NCBI RefSeq assembly: GCF_014356525.2
Contig: NC_052505.1
Location: forward strand, 15,440,635-15,504,634
Source: Nilaparvata lugens
Lineage: Eukaryota > Arthropoda > Insecta > Hemiptera > Delphacidae
DNA length: 64,000 nucleotides
Direction: 5' to 3'
Under the pieces are notes generated by a model, which had not been told where the DNA came from, searched no databases, and saw only the letters and a program-made list of their open reading frames with translations. Every line of letters starts with the position of its first letter. Position 1 is the first letter of the stretch. This document shows, one piece after another, positions 42,031 through 54,204 of the stretch. Made by a program: the position numbers and the translations under genes.

Positions 42031-42529
42031 AATTAATATTTCAATTGAACGCTAACTAGTGTAACAGTTAGTAATGCCTGAATAATTCTAGTTGTAAATG
42101 AATTTGAGTCAATTCAGAAGGGTTGGATATTCTAGCCACTGATTTTCTTTTTTTATGTCCCTGTAATCATTAACTAGATTATAGGATATGATATCATGAA
42201 TTATACCTCACCCCCAACACTGCAGGGTAAATATGGAATGCGGGGGAGTGCCTCAGTTCTGCAATATTTCAGATCTCCGAGTGCCTATTCCAGACAATTC
42301 AAACAGCATCGCGTTCACGTTGCAGGCTGATACACAGGGAGTCTACTTAGCTACACCCACGCAAATTAATTGAATTAATGTTTAATTAATAGAACAAATT
42401 AATTAATTGCATATTAATAGAATGTTTAATTAGGTTTCAAAGGTAAAAGGGAAGGTGAGTGAGGTTGGGTTGTGGCTTTCGAAAGGCAATATATTAATAT
42501 TGTTTTGAATCTTTTGAATCTATCACCAA

Positions 42530-42660
42530 CTTGTCTTCCACTACAAGCTTGGAAGTTGCAGTTGGCTGGGAAAAGAGACGTCGGAAGACCGAGGAAGCGG
42601 TGGACATCGGAACAGGCTTTACAAGCCTAGTCCATGATGGATGATGATGATGAATCTTTC
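42530..42660 (+). pseudogene. short LINE ORF2 terminus-like fragment
   Basis: From about 42570 one frame reads GKRDVGRPRKRWTSEQALQA then TAG, followed by a GATGATGATGA run. RDVGRPRKRW near the end of ORF2 is common in insect LINE copies. A similar but shorter piece is at 11311. The ORF is only about 20 codons, so confidence is limited. Confidence 0.45.
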
Positions 42661-42706
42661 GTTCATGATACAGTATCAATCCAGAATATGATACGGTATC
42701 ATACGA

Positions 42707-43383
42707 ATCCTATTATATTAAGCGAGCAATTTCTGTATATCTGTTTATAATATCTGTTTATATGGTTATTTATATTCAACGGATCTCGAAAACGGCTCTA
42801 ACGATTTTTACGAAATTTGGATTATAGTAGGTTTATCAAAATTCGATTGCACTCGGTCTCATCCCTGGGAAAACTCGCTGAAGGACATGAAAAGGATAAT
42901 TCATCATTTGAAAAACAGATAATGATTCCGTCTTCTGTCGATAACAGAAGATGCGTGTGCTTGTGTGGGAGATCAACTGTGTAATCAATTAGCTTACCGT
43001 ATCTCGCGAGAAATCTAGAAATTTTAATTGATTCCATCAAAATTATTTGATTTGTTGACATGAGATGGTATATATCATAAAATTCAAAGTTGATCATTAT
43101 TTTACAGTTCTAAGTGATTAGTGAGTGCTATTTTGTTATTCAATTTGGCATGTAAACAATCTAAAGTAGAACTTTTATGTTTTCAAATATTTCGACTGAA
43201 AATTTGACCTGAATTCAAGTGTATGGAAATAATTAATTTTTGGAATATTTATAGTGTATAAATCAAAATTCGGGGATGAAACCGTTTTGGGCTGTGCCTG
43301 TTAGTCCTTCCCCAATCATTTTAAGGAATTGAGTTCTGTTTATCAATAAATAAATAACGAGCAAAGCTCGGTGCCCCGATATT
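42707..43383 (-). mobile_element. Helitron-like family H, copy 4
   Basis: It starts ATCCTATTATATTAAGCGAG, identical to 17632, and ends CGAGCAAAGCTCGGTGCCCC then GATATT. Inner landmarks CGGATCTCGAAAACGGCTCT and TGGGCTGTGCCTGTTAGTCC are shared. About 675 bp. Confidence 0.8.
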
Positions 43384-44124
43384 ATTATAACAGTATCCAC
43401 AAAGCAACGGGAGCCAGATGAACTAAAATTTCGCACATCCTCCCGATCAGCTGATTCTCGCACATGTGAGATATCGCACATATAAATGACATCCAAGTAC
43501 AGTAGTTCCCATTCCTGGAAAATCAATTTATCTCTGCATTCCGTTATCTTTGCCAAGTAAACTCCGAGAGCAAACTGATCCCTAGCTCTAACAGCAATGT
43601 AAAACGTCTCAAGCGCTTAATTGTTCACTACTCTGAAGGTATTACGGGCATTGTAATCAATGAACCCGCTTTTCAGAGCGATACTTGAATCCATCCGTTA
43701 TATAATCTACATGTTGGCTCATGCCTTATCAGATAATGGACTACAGCCATCTGGGTAATAGGTGGAGGGATTACGGGGGTAGAGCCTCATGGGATCTGGA
43801 GGTAATGGATTATAGACGGACTGACAGAGCAGTGCGATATCAACCAACTTCCGACCTATTTCTCATACGTTGTAAACTTTCCATACCCTATAGCAAGTTT
43901 CAGGCGAAATGGTTTTTCTTTCCTTCGAATGATTATTTAAAGTATCATGATCCATTGATTTTGGTTCACCAAGTTTCATCTCTTCTAATGTTAATTAAAA
44001 AACTCTTTCCAACCAAAAACCGTTTTTGATCCATTCAATTCTTTGTGGGTGGGAATTGATCATGATATTAATTTAATTGGATGTAGATGGAGAATGATCA
44101 TAATGATAATATATAATACATTGA
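43384..44124. other. unassigned DNA with a 102-codon frame
   Basis: 43560-43870 is more balanced in composition, and the frame at 43721-44029 is the longest in the area, but the peptide has no domain I know. Could be a unique exon or chance. Confidence 0.3.
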
Positions 44125-44714
44125 ATATCGAGGACCGAGCTTTGCTCTGGAGTGAAAAAGCATAACAAATTTTTACGAAAGAAGAAATTATAATATACAG
44201 AAATGTTCTATCTAATCACAGTAAATTAACCAGAGGTATGCAAAAATTTCCCTCACAAAGGCCCAGTTCCACAAAAGCCGGTTAAATTTTAATCCTGATT
44301 AACTTCACGTGAACCAAATCAGAGAAGACCATTTCAAAAAGATGGATCTACTGGAATTGAGGATTGAAAATAACCCGGTTTTTTGCAACCGGCATTAAGT
44401 ATCTGATTGAATTATTACAAAAGTTCAACAGCTGAGTCATAATTTTGACACAGTCCCACACACATGAACTCGCTCATTCACTTCCATCACCAACAGACGA
44501 CGAAATAATTATCAGCTGTTTTTCCAAGGATGAATAATAATTATCCTTTTAATGTCCTTCAGCGAGTTTTCCCAGGAATGAGACCTAGTGCAATCGAATC
44601 TTTATATAATAAACCTACTATGTTCTGAATTTCGTAAGAATTGTTAGAGCCGTTTTCGAGATCCGGTGAAATACAAACATATAAACAGAAGTTGCACGTT
44701 TAATAGTAAAGGAT
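44125..44714 (+). mobile_element. family H composite subfamily, copy 5
   Basis: It starts ATATCGAGGACCGAGCTTTG and ends GTTTAATAGTAAAGGAT. Unlike copies 1-4 it holds a CCGGTTAAATTTTAATCC foldback at about 44258-44398, in the same place as in the copy at 61594. Confidence 0.8.
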
Positions 44715-45100
44715 TCGTGAGTCCATTGAGTCATAGGGATGGAGAAATATGGACTCAATGACACCTCAAAAAAGTACATTTCCAAAGTAAAATAGGTCTG
44801 TAACATCAGTTGAAGCAGTGAAGCGTTTTCTTCCTTTTTCCCTTCATTATTTAATTCAGTCCCTGATTGTGCCAAAGTGAAATAGATTTATGAGCATCTT
44901 TGAAAACAGTGAAATATTTCTACCCTATTTCCCTTGATTATGAAGTCCCTGATTGTTTCCATTTCTATCTTGTCAAAAATTAGAGAATTGTATTGAAAAC
45001 TTTCAAAACTCAATTATTGTTGTAATTATTTTTTCAATTTTTAATCAAGTTTGGTGGGTTGACACTTCCTACGATATCAGCACATTTTTTGTGCTTGTTC
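44715..45100. other. unassigned DNA
   Basis: GAAATATTTCTACCC and TTCCTTTTTCCCTTCATTAT words hint at a small duplication at 44825-44945. No gene. Confidence 0.4.
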
Positions 45101-45235
45101 TATAGTGAGGTCCATGTTATAATGGCAGTATTTGATTAACTTTAGTGTTGCGTTGCTAACCTTGTCTATCATTTGGCAAAGTAAATAGCACTATCCTTTA
45201 CAAGCTCCGAAACTATGCTAGATCGTCAACAACAT
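45101..45235 (+). mobile_element. MITE family M1, 5' fragment
   Basis: Starts TATAGTGAGGTCCATGTTAT and includes CTTGTCTATCATTTGGCAAA. It stops just before a TTC microsatellite. Confidence 0.85.
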
Positions 45236-45238
45236 GGT

Positions 45239-45303
45239 TTCTTCTTCTTCTTCTTCTTCTTCTTCTTCTTCTTCTTCTTCTTCTTCTTCTTCTTTTTCTT
45301 CTT
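45239..45303 (+). repeat. (TTC)n microsatellite
   Basis: About 20 TTC units. It explains the poly-Ser and poly-Lys frames on the two strands. Confidence 0.95.
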
Positions 45304-45656
45304 CGAGTGAAGTTTTCTCTTGTTTTGTGTTAATCGTCCTTGTAAGTGCTGCCACCAACCGATTAAGCTGTGAAACAGCTTCGACCAATCATAAGCGAGA
45401 ACGTTGTAGTACACGCCCACTCTCGATTCTGATTGGTCGACGCATAATGTGTCACCATTCCTCCAAAATGTTTCAAATAATCGACAGTTCACTTTTTAGA
45501 TTGCGAGATAGTAATAATCCAGTTTCTAATCAAAGGTTTTCGAATTTGTAACTATATTATCTGATGAGGTAATTCTGTAATATAGAGTGGTGTTAGCGTA
45601 AATACTGTAAAATTCTTTCAAAATAAATGAAGTTGAAATTTTGAGAAAGAAGATAC

Positions 45657-46713
45657 TACAGTGATGTTCACGTTATATAATTGCAGTATTTGATTAACTT
45701 TAGTGTTGCTATCCTTGTCTATCATTCGGCAAAGTGAATAACGCTATCCTTTACAAGCTTCGCAACGTTGCCAGATTGTGATTTAACAATGTAGAAATAT
45801 CAACAAAATGTTTAAACACAATCATGAAAATTCATTATTAGATGATTGATAAATATTTTTTCTTCATCTATATATATAAAAGCGAAATGGCACTCACTCA
45901 CTGACTGACTCACTCATTCACTCACTCGCAAAACTAAAAATCTACCAGACCAAAAACGTTCAAATTTGGTAGGTATATTCAGTTGGCCCTTTAGAGGTGC
46001 ACTAAGAAATCTTTTGGCAATATTTTAACTCTAAGGGTGGTTTTTAAGGGTTTTAAGTTCGTCTTTTGGCATGTATATTCTTCTTATTCTCTTAATTATA
46101 ATTGAAAAATGTCCATACCATATATGTTAATATAGAACTATAATCTAGAGAGAGTACCTCTTCGAAACAGTTGTTAACTGGTAACTAAATTAATAATTTT
46201 GTCAGGTTGGCATTAAGTTGAGTTGACTTTGTTAGGTTGGCACCAAGTTGAAGATTGAAATGCATTTATAAAATTGATTGGGCACTGCTACTTCAATCAC
46301 AGCTATTCCTGGGAATATTATATTACTAGCCGTCAGGCTTGCTTCGCTCGCCATATCTGTTTAGCCAGACGTTTAGTCTGGACCCCCGACTGGATCGTCC
46401 TTACATATGATAAAAATGGGGTGGTGCCCCCTGGTTAGACGGATATGGCGAGCGAAGCGAGCCTGACGGCTAGTGAATAATATATAATTGATATAGTTAT
46501 TATTACATCAGATATACCGGTATCAGTTATCTTCTATGGAAAAATATATCTTCCTGGCAAAAAAAATATAATTGATTATTTTAAACAAGAATGAAGCAAT
46601 GAACAGTTAATATTACATCAGATATACCAGTATCAAGAAGAATATAGGCAGAAAATAGGCAACGCTGTTTTCCTATCTTTCTCCACTACCATTATAACGT
46701 GGACCTCACTCTA
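45657..46713 (+). mobile_element. MITE family M1 copy split by a Helitron
   Basis: The left end is TACAGTGATGTTCACGTTAT (diverged) and the right end is CATTATAACGTGGACCTCAC. Without 45868-46473 the sequence reads TTTTTTCTTCA joined to TGAATAATATATAATTGAT, matching the uninterrupted M1 copy at about 49978-50005. Confidence 0.85.
45868..46473 (+). mobile_element. small non-autonomous Helitron (606 bp)
   Basis: It begins TCTATATATATAAAAGCG directly after an A and ends CTAG directly before a T, the usual A/T insertion rule of Helitrons. Close to the 3' end lie inverted blocks: ACTAGCCGTCAGGCTTGCTT (46325) and GAAGCGAGCCTGACGGCTAG (46454). No Rep/helicase gene is present. Confidence 0.85.
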
Positions 46714-47182
46714 GTCACTCTAGATCGATCAGTGTTTTTGAATAGTTTAGTTTATTTGTAGTCAAAGTAATACAATAATATCTCACCATTCATTCACTCA
46801 TTGCTCCCCTCGAAGTGAACCGAAGCAATTCGCTTTCCAGAAGTAACAGTGATATCTGGGAAATAAATGTAACTGATATTTCCATGTCAGGATCTGTTCA
46901 TATCTGTGCTGTTCGCTGCCGAACAAGGAAGGCGCTTTCAAGCAGTTCACTTCATTCAGTTTTCGTCTGTCATTTCTTATCTTGCCGCTGTGAATGCTCG
47001 ACTGCTAGCGGGAGCTGCTAGAAAATGGAAAAGAGAAAACACTGAGTGAGAGCGTCGAGGGACAGAGAGAGAGTTAGTGGAAGGGAGAGGAGGTGAGTGA
47101 GAGAGCATAAAACTTAGATTGCGTTTGTAAGTGAGAGAGAATGACGGAGTGATGAGCGATTCAATGGTGAATGTTGACGGGC
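46714..47182. other. unassigned, includes GA-rich stretch
   Basis: 46800-47000 is balanced in composition with a 68-codon frame lacking known domains. 47030-47110 is rich in GAGAGAG and GAGTGAGAG words. Confidence 0.3.
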
Positions 47183-47572
47183 GTCTGGATTGATCTGATT
47201 GAGCTGTTAGTCTAGAGTTTCCTGAGCTGCTATATAACTTGCATATTCTTGTTCCGATTTCCCTTATCAATTTTATATGGTCGATTTTTGAAACTGCATT
47301 TCTGTTTTTCTTGGTGGATTTAAATGTTTTCTTACCTGGAAAGCTTTATTTCTGATAAACTGTTTATTTGCTTTCCAAACAAACCTCCAATGCTCATTCA
47401 AATCCTGAAATGTAGAATGTAAACATTTAATTCCACCAAGAAAACCCGAAATGCAGTTTCAAAAATCTACCATATAAAATTGATAAGGGAAATCGGAACA
47501 AGAATATTCAAGTTATATAGCAGCTCAGGAAACTCTAGACTAACAGCTCAATCAGATCAATCCAGACGATCC
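47183..47572. repeat. long foldback, arms ~150 bp
   Basis: GTCTGGATTGATCTGATTGA on the left pairs with TCAATCAGATCAATCCAGAC on the right. AAACTGCATTTC pairs with GAAATGCAGTTT. Arms are about 97% alike, and the spacer (about 47335-47420) is unique. Confidence 0.9.
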
Positions 47573-48282
47573 TTGGCTTGAACTGAAATAACCCAAAATC
47601 TATTCAAATAGGCGAAGTATCTTTTGTAACTTTCTCCGATCCTATTAATTTTCTTGTTTTGCATTTGACTTTGCTATGCATATTTTGTAATTCTACAACA
47701 ATAAAATGAATATGAATTTGATCTTGCTTAACAGACGTGTGTAGGCTACTCTTGTCGAATGCTACGTATAATACGTATTATCTTGAGTATTTCTTACATA
47801 AATCTCAACATTGTTGAAGAATTAAACTACTGTGTTTTGAATTCAAAAAATCAAGAGTTAATAACATAATTTCTTATCCCTAGTGGGAAATTTATTTTTC
47901 GTTCTAGTTTGGTAAAAATACGTTGTTCCGACTACTTTAGACGATTGGAAAAATAATTTCAATTATTTCTCAGATATTTGCTCGCTTCAACCACCCACTT
48001 GGCCTAGTCGGCTCAAAATGATCTAGACACCAATAGAAAAGAGACATTCTCCCCGTTATTTTGATAAAAAAATGATTCTTACTTATTACTACATCCCATA
48101 TTTCTGAGAAAAGTGATATTCAAAATAAAAACATACTTTCGCAATATTTTCAATTTCATCAGAAAATAGTATATTTTGCACCTATAGCAGAAAATGAGAT
48201 TTTTCTGGCTCGAAATCGGTCTTTAAAACCTCTAAAAGTCCGAGGCCGTAGGCCGAGGACTAGAAAAGATTGAGAGCCGGAA
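47573..48282. other. unassigned DNA
   Basis: No gene. CCGAGGCCGTAGGCCGAGGA at 48240 echoes the CGAGCCGTAGGCGAGGG loop of the two-stem repeat that starts next. Confidence 0.4.
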
Positions 48283-48818
48283 ATAGTTATTTGTGCAACT
48301 AGTGCGCAAAGTGACAGTTTGCTGCATCGAAAGAAACGTTTACGCCCGAGCCGTAGGCGAGGGCGGAATGGTTTCTTGAGTGCAGCAAACGAACTTTGCG
48401 CACGTATTTCACATTAAATTTTTCCTACAGTTACCATTGAATATGAAAAGTGGGTAATTATGGGTAAAATTGCCTGAATAATGTAGTAGTGTTTGAATGG
48501 CGGGGGGCAGCTGTGTGGTGTGTGCTGTGGTGGCACTGTGCTGTCGTTGTCCTCCATTATAATATCTACTTAATAATTAGCGCGTTGTGCTTCGTTGCAC
48601 CTCTGCTCACTATAGCAGCCACAGCAGTCACTGTTACCAACTTCATTTTGATTTTGCTGCACTGGTGCTCCATATAACCTACTAACTATTTTGCGTTGTC
48701 ATGCTGCAAATCTGGAGTACGCAAAGTACTCACTTTGCGCACTAGTGCGGAAAAGTGATTCTTTGCAGCCTGCAATCAGTGCACAAATGGTCACTTTTCA
48801 GGGTATCTGTAGGAAAAA
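48283..48818 (+). mobile_element. two-stem repeat, copy 3 with replaced centre
   Basis: Both stems are recognisable, but the centre (about 48480-48560) is a different GT-rich sequence (GGGGGGCAGCTGTGTGGTGT), and the right part has extra GCAAAGTACTCACTTTGCGC words. Confidence 0.85.
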
Positions 48819-49790
48819 CATTTTTGCCCATGGTGCGAACAGTATTTTTCGCCACACACAAAAATAAACAATATATATGAGAATAGTTGTTTACTAAACA
48901 CTTCCGAAAGCAGAAGTGGAAGGTGTTAGCTCTAGCAAATCTGAGGTAATCTGAATATCAGGAAATTGTCCAAGTATTTTTATTTTTTATTCTGATTTGT
49001 CTAAATAACCTAAAAGATGATGTTCAATTATGTGGGAGGTTGAGTTTATACTTTTTTATTCTTTCAAATGTCAATAAGATGATATTATTATAAATGTTTC
49101 AATTTATTATTGAATAATGAGCACAAATAATGAAAAGTTTTTTGATCAGCTGTTTTTTGAGCACCTTTCTTAGTTCCATGTTAGCGGCTGGTCAGATCTA
49201 CGTAGGGACTGGAAAACAGCTGATTTCTGTGCAGTGTGGCGAAAATTGTATTTCCTTTCAGTTTTGCAACCCTCAAACTTTTTCAGCACTACTGTAATAT
49301 CGGGGATGATGTTCTACGTATAATTCTGTGGCTAAATTAGAAATTCGAGAAAGTTGAAATTTTACACATTTCGGTACCGCTGTAAGTCTTCTTTGGATGG
49401 AGGACCAAGAATGAACTCATTTTATACAAACTATAACATACAATCAATACTGGTTCCATGATATGTATAAGTAGGTGATTTCAAGAATGACTGATTAGAC
49501 TGAATCAGAATCGTGTCTGATTGCGTGAAAACTGAATGGTCGTTCTCATGTTGAATCGTCATGCTCGATTAGATTTCTTTGTCTCTCTGATGCTCTCTCT
49601 AATGAGTAATACTATCAGTGCAGTCCTTGATTTCATACCTACCAGTTTTGTACGAACTAACACCGCAGAGAATCATCGGAATTATAACTCCAGCATTAGT
49701 TGACTTGTCACTGGTTTTCCTTGAGAAGTGAGAAGTACTATCTTCTATATTATTCGCTCATTTTCCGGTTGCATCTTAGCTCAACGTTGC
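48819..49790. other. unassigned DNA
   Basis: TTTTTCGCCACACA near 48847 and TGTGGCGAAAATTG near 49236 are complementary, as are GATCAGCTGTTTT (49146) and AAAACAGCTGATTT (49212), so part may be an old foldback. No gene. Confidence 0.4.
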
Positions 49791-50211
49791 ATAGTGAGGT
49801 CCACGTTATAATCACAGTATTTGATTACATTGGTGCTGTGTCTATCATTCGACAAAGTAAATAGCGCTATCCTTTTCCAGCTCTGCAACGATCGTTTTTT
49901 TAACAATGTAGAAACATAATTAATTTACGAAATATTTAATTTCAATTATGGAAATTTATTATCTGATCATTGGAATTTTTTTCCTTGAAGAATAAAATAT
50001 AATTGATTATTTATTTATTTATTTTCATAGAAAAAAATATGTGAAGCAAACAGGTAAAAACCAAAATTAATTCAAAAAAGAATGAACCGTTGATATTACA
50101 TAAGATATATACCGGTAACAACTATACTATATAGAAGACGCTGGCAAGGCTGAGTATCGGCCACGCTGTTCTCCTATCTTTCTCTCTGCCATTATAACGT
50201 GGACCTCACAA
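49791..50211 (+). mobile_element. MITE family M1, full-length copy (~420 bp)
   Basis: ATAGTGAGGTCCACGTTATA on the left, CATTATAACGTGGACCTCAC on the right. Inner landmarks are TCTATCATTCGACAAAGTA, TAACAATGTAGAAACATAAT and TATATACCGGTAACAAC. It serves as the intact reference for the copy split at 45868. Confidence 0.9.
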
Positions 50212-50778
50212 TATTTTAGATTAGTTTTAGTATTTTTTCAAGTCATTTTAGTTGATTTCATATCAATTTATACACTTCCAGTACTACTGTAACAAGCAAT
50301 TTTTTCTTCGTTATATTTTTAATATCCACTTTTTCAAACAAATTATTTTGATTTTCAGACAAAAATTTTCAAACAAAATTCATGAATTGTAAACATAACC
50401 TATTTTTGGACAATTTCTATCCAAATTTGGGAAAGGAACAGTTGTGGGCTTTGAGCCTGTTGTTCCTTTTCCAATCATTCATAATTGAGAATGATATTGC
50501 ATGTATCAATGTATAAAATAAATGAAAAGCCTTGTTCTTTGTTATACAGTATTTGCATCAAACTTGTTTTATAAGTATTATTTGCATCGATAACTTATTA
50601 ATGGCCCTATTACTAGGGAACTATGAAATACGTTTCATTCACAGTCATCAGTAAAAGTAATCAAATTATTGCTGTCTACAACAGGTACCTCTGCATACTC
50701 TATCCATAATGTTTCATACAGAAAACATAACTCTTTATTCATTTATTCTTTATTCATTCGTACAATAAGTACAGTATC
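50212..50778. other. DNA with a diverged family H-like end
   Basis: GGAAAGGAACAGTTGTGGGC then TTGTTCCTTTTCCAATCATT at about 50434-50480 resembles the GGGCTGTGCCTGT..CCCCAATCATT part of family H. No gene. Confidence 0.4.
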
Positions 50779-51737
<959 letters not shown>

Positions 51738-51870
51738 AATGATAGGGAGAGAAATTACCTTGTGCTATTCCTCTCCCAAATTTAGATAACACATAGTCCG
51801 AAATAGGTTAAGTCTTGTAGTTCTTCAATTCACAAAATGTTCAGTCCTCAAGAATCTGTGAACTCTAATT
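51738..51870 (+). repeat. fragment of the repeat at 7641 / 10920
   Basis: AATGATAGGGAGAGAAATTA, ACATAGTCCGAAATAGGTTA and AGTCTTGTAGTTCTTCA match 10960-11070. Confidence 0.8.
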
Positions 51871-52675
51871 TTGTAATTCCGATTTTAGGCATTTTGTGAT
51901 TGGATGGGAGGAGGTGTATAGGCACCCGTGTACACTTTTCAGCACGCATCACTGTTCAAATCATATTACCGTATATTACAATATGAAACTCAAAGGCTCA
52001 TTTCTGTTTACTAGAAAGTAATTAATGGCTGCAATTCTGAGAACACAATAATCCTAGCCTCAGATTTGAATTATTTTGTTGCCACTGAGATGGAGTTTAT
52101 TCTTGCCATCAGCATCAATTTGACAAGGCTAGAATACTGATGTGCTTGTTCCTGGAATTTGCTTTCAACCGTGTACCGTTCCAATAAGCTCTGCACCTGC
52201 TGTAAATTGCATTACTCTCCAAAGATGAAATATTCGCTTTGGAAAAATATCACCCATTTGGCACTTTGCGGGCTTCGCTGTTCTCTTGGAGAACGTTTTG
52301 TGAATGGATCCGACGCCCGACGATCTGAATGAACACTGAACTCATTGAATGGAACTTCAGTTTCTTTCAATTGCGAGCTTTTCTATTTCCATTGCCCCAC
52401 TTCCTTCCTGCCTACGTATTATTTCGGTTTTCCCCCCTAACACACTCTCTCTCTCTCTCTCTCACATTCTCTCTCTTTTTCTTTCTTTTTATTCTCGGAG
52501 ATGTCATCCTTAGTCGAAAATCTATTAGAGGCCGAGTTTTGTCCCCGACTATTCTTTGTACTCATTTTATTGTCAGTGTGTGTATGTGTATGTGTGAAAG
52601 ATATGAGAAAAAGATGGAGCGAGATATTAATTTCAAGTCATACAAAAGCACACCCACACACGAATGTCAGACTTG
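51871..52675. other. unassigned DNA
   Basis: Contains a CT-rich tract at 52445-52490 next to open frames (52329-52751). No domain is recognised. Confidence 0.35.
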
Positions 52676-53190
52676 CTCTTCGTGTTCTTGCTCTACAAAG
52701 GATGATCAAAGCATTCATACATTTTTTGAACGAATATCTTGGGGAATGTAATATGATATGTAGGCTATATGAATTTCATTATCTTCCTATCTAATTAGAA
52801 ACTCTGACGACAAGATACTTGTTCTTCATTGTCTTGCTCTTCAAAGGATGATCGAAGCTTCAATACATTTTTTGAACGAATTATCTTGGGAAATGTATTA
52901 TGAATTTCATTATTTTTCTATCTAATTAGAAACTCTGACGACAAGAGATTTGTTCTCATTGTCTTGCTCTTCAAAGGATGATCGAAGCTTTACTACATTT
53001 TTTGAACGCTTATCTTGGGAAATGTGTTATGATATGTATAATATGAATTTGATTATTCTCTATTTGATTAGAAACTCTGACGACAAGATACTTGGTCTTG
53101 ATTATCTTGCTCTTCAAATGATGACCGAAGCTTTAATACATTTTTTGAACGAATATCTTGGGAAATAATATTATTATATGTATATGAATT
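52676..53190 (+). repeat. ~130-145-bp tandem array, four units
   Basis: CTTGCTCTTCAAAGGATGAT-like words occur at 52684, 52831, 52961 and 53103. Each is followed by ACATTTTTTGAACGAATAT-like and AGAAACTCTGACGACAAGA words. A partial fifth unit lies at 53405-53510, split off by the foldback at 53242. Confidence 0.9.
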
Positions 53191-53241
53191 TTATCATTTT
53201 CCTATTCAATATTTGTAAACCTGATGACAAAAAGCGAGTCA

Positions 53242-53390
53242 GACCTGGTTGCACAACAGCCGGTTAAATTTTAACCGTGATTAATTTCACGAGAACCAAT
53301 CAGAGAAGGCGTTTTTGAAAAGACGGCTTCTCTGATTGGTTCTCGTGGAATTAATCACAGTTAAAATTTAACCGGCTGTTGTGAGATCGG
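53242..53390. mobile_element. CCGGTT foldback MITE, best copy
   Basis: ACAGCCGGTTAAATTTTAAC pairs with GTTAAAATTTAACCGGCTGT. CACGAGAACCAATCAGAGAA pairs with TTCTCTGATTGGTTCTCGTG. About 60-bp arms with a ~20-bp loop. Relatives lie at 44258, 60290, 61410 and 61727. Confidence 0.9.
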
Positions 53391-53704
53391 CACGATTGAT
53401 TATTATGCTTCATTATTTTTTGAACGAATATCTTGGGAAATGTATATAAATGTATATAAATTTCATTATTTTTTTCTATCTAATTCGGAACTCTGATGAC
53501 AAGAGAATCAAAGATGAATAATTTTGGTTGATTAATATTGTCCCTCCATTATTTTTCAATAAATTTATTTACGTAATGAAGTTGACTTGTGAGTTGGGTT
53601 GTGTAGAATGTGAAAATATAGTGCTTTGAAAATTTTAAATCAGAAGTATGATTAGGGTTCTATTTCATTCTAATTTGAATAAATTAAAATCACCATTAAA
53701 TATA

Positions 53705-53932
53705 GAAGTGATTCGTGGTTTAGTGGATAGAGTGCTTGCGTAGCAGCATAGAGATCCGAAATCAAAAGATTTTAACCAGATCACTCCCTTGTTATGAGAT
53801 GGGCACGTTAAATTGTCGGTCCAGGCTGAAGTATGACAGAAGTAATGCTTAATGACGGCTTAAATGATATATTCAGGCAGTGGGACCTTCACGCAAGGGA
53901 TTCCCCACCAACAAAAGCCATATGAATTTGCT
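53705..53932 (+). mobile_element. tRNA-derived SINE, older copy
   Basis: Box A is GTGGTTTAGTGG. Box B is lost in a ~20-bp deletion, so this copy cannot be transcribed from an internal promoter. The 3' part matches 38932-39186 with many substitutions. Confidence 0.85.
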
Positions 53933-53985
53933 GTTTTCTACCCTTAAATAATATCAAGATGGGTATCTATAAATAGCTGGCGGTA

Positions 53986-54204
53986 TATAGTGAGGTCCAC
54001 GTTATAATGACAGTATTTGATCAACTTTGGTTTTGCTATCCTTGTCTATTATTCAACAAAGCCGGTGTTATTATCCTTTCCTAGGTCCACAATGATGCCA
54101 ATTATGTTTTTGACAGTGTAGAAATATAATTAATTAATGCAGAGAATCGGCATCACTATTCTTCTATCTTTATCCACTGCCATTATAACGTGGACCTCAC
54201 TATA
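53986..54204 (+). mobile_element. MITE family M1, compact full-length copy (219 bp)
   Basis: TATAGTGAGGTCCACGTTAT at the left and ACGTGGACCTCACTATA at the right. Shares size and interior with 10576-10791. Confidence 0.9.

Noticed and set aside
45226..45551. Frames with poly-Ser and poly-Lys
   Set aside because: They translate the TTC microsatellite at 45239-45303 on either strand.
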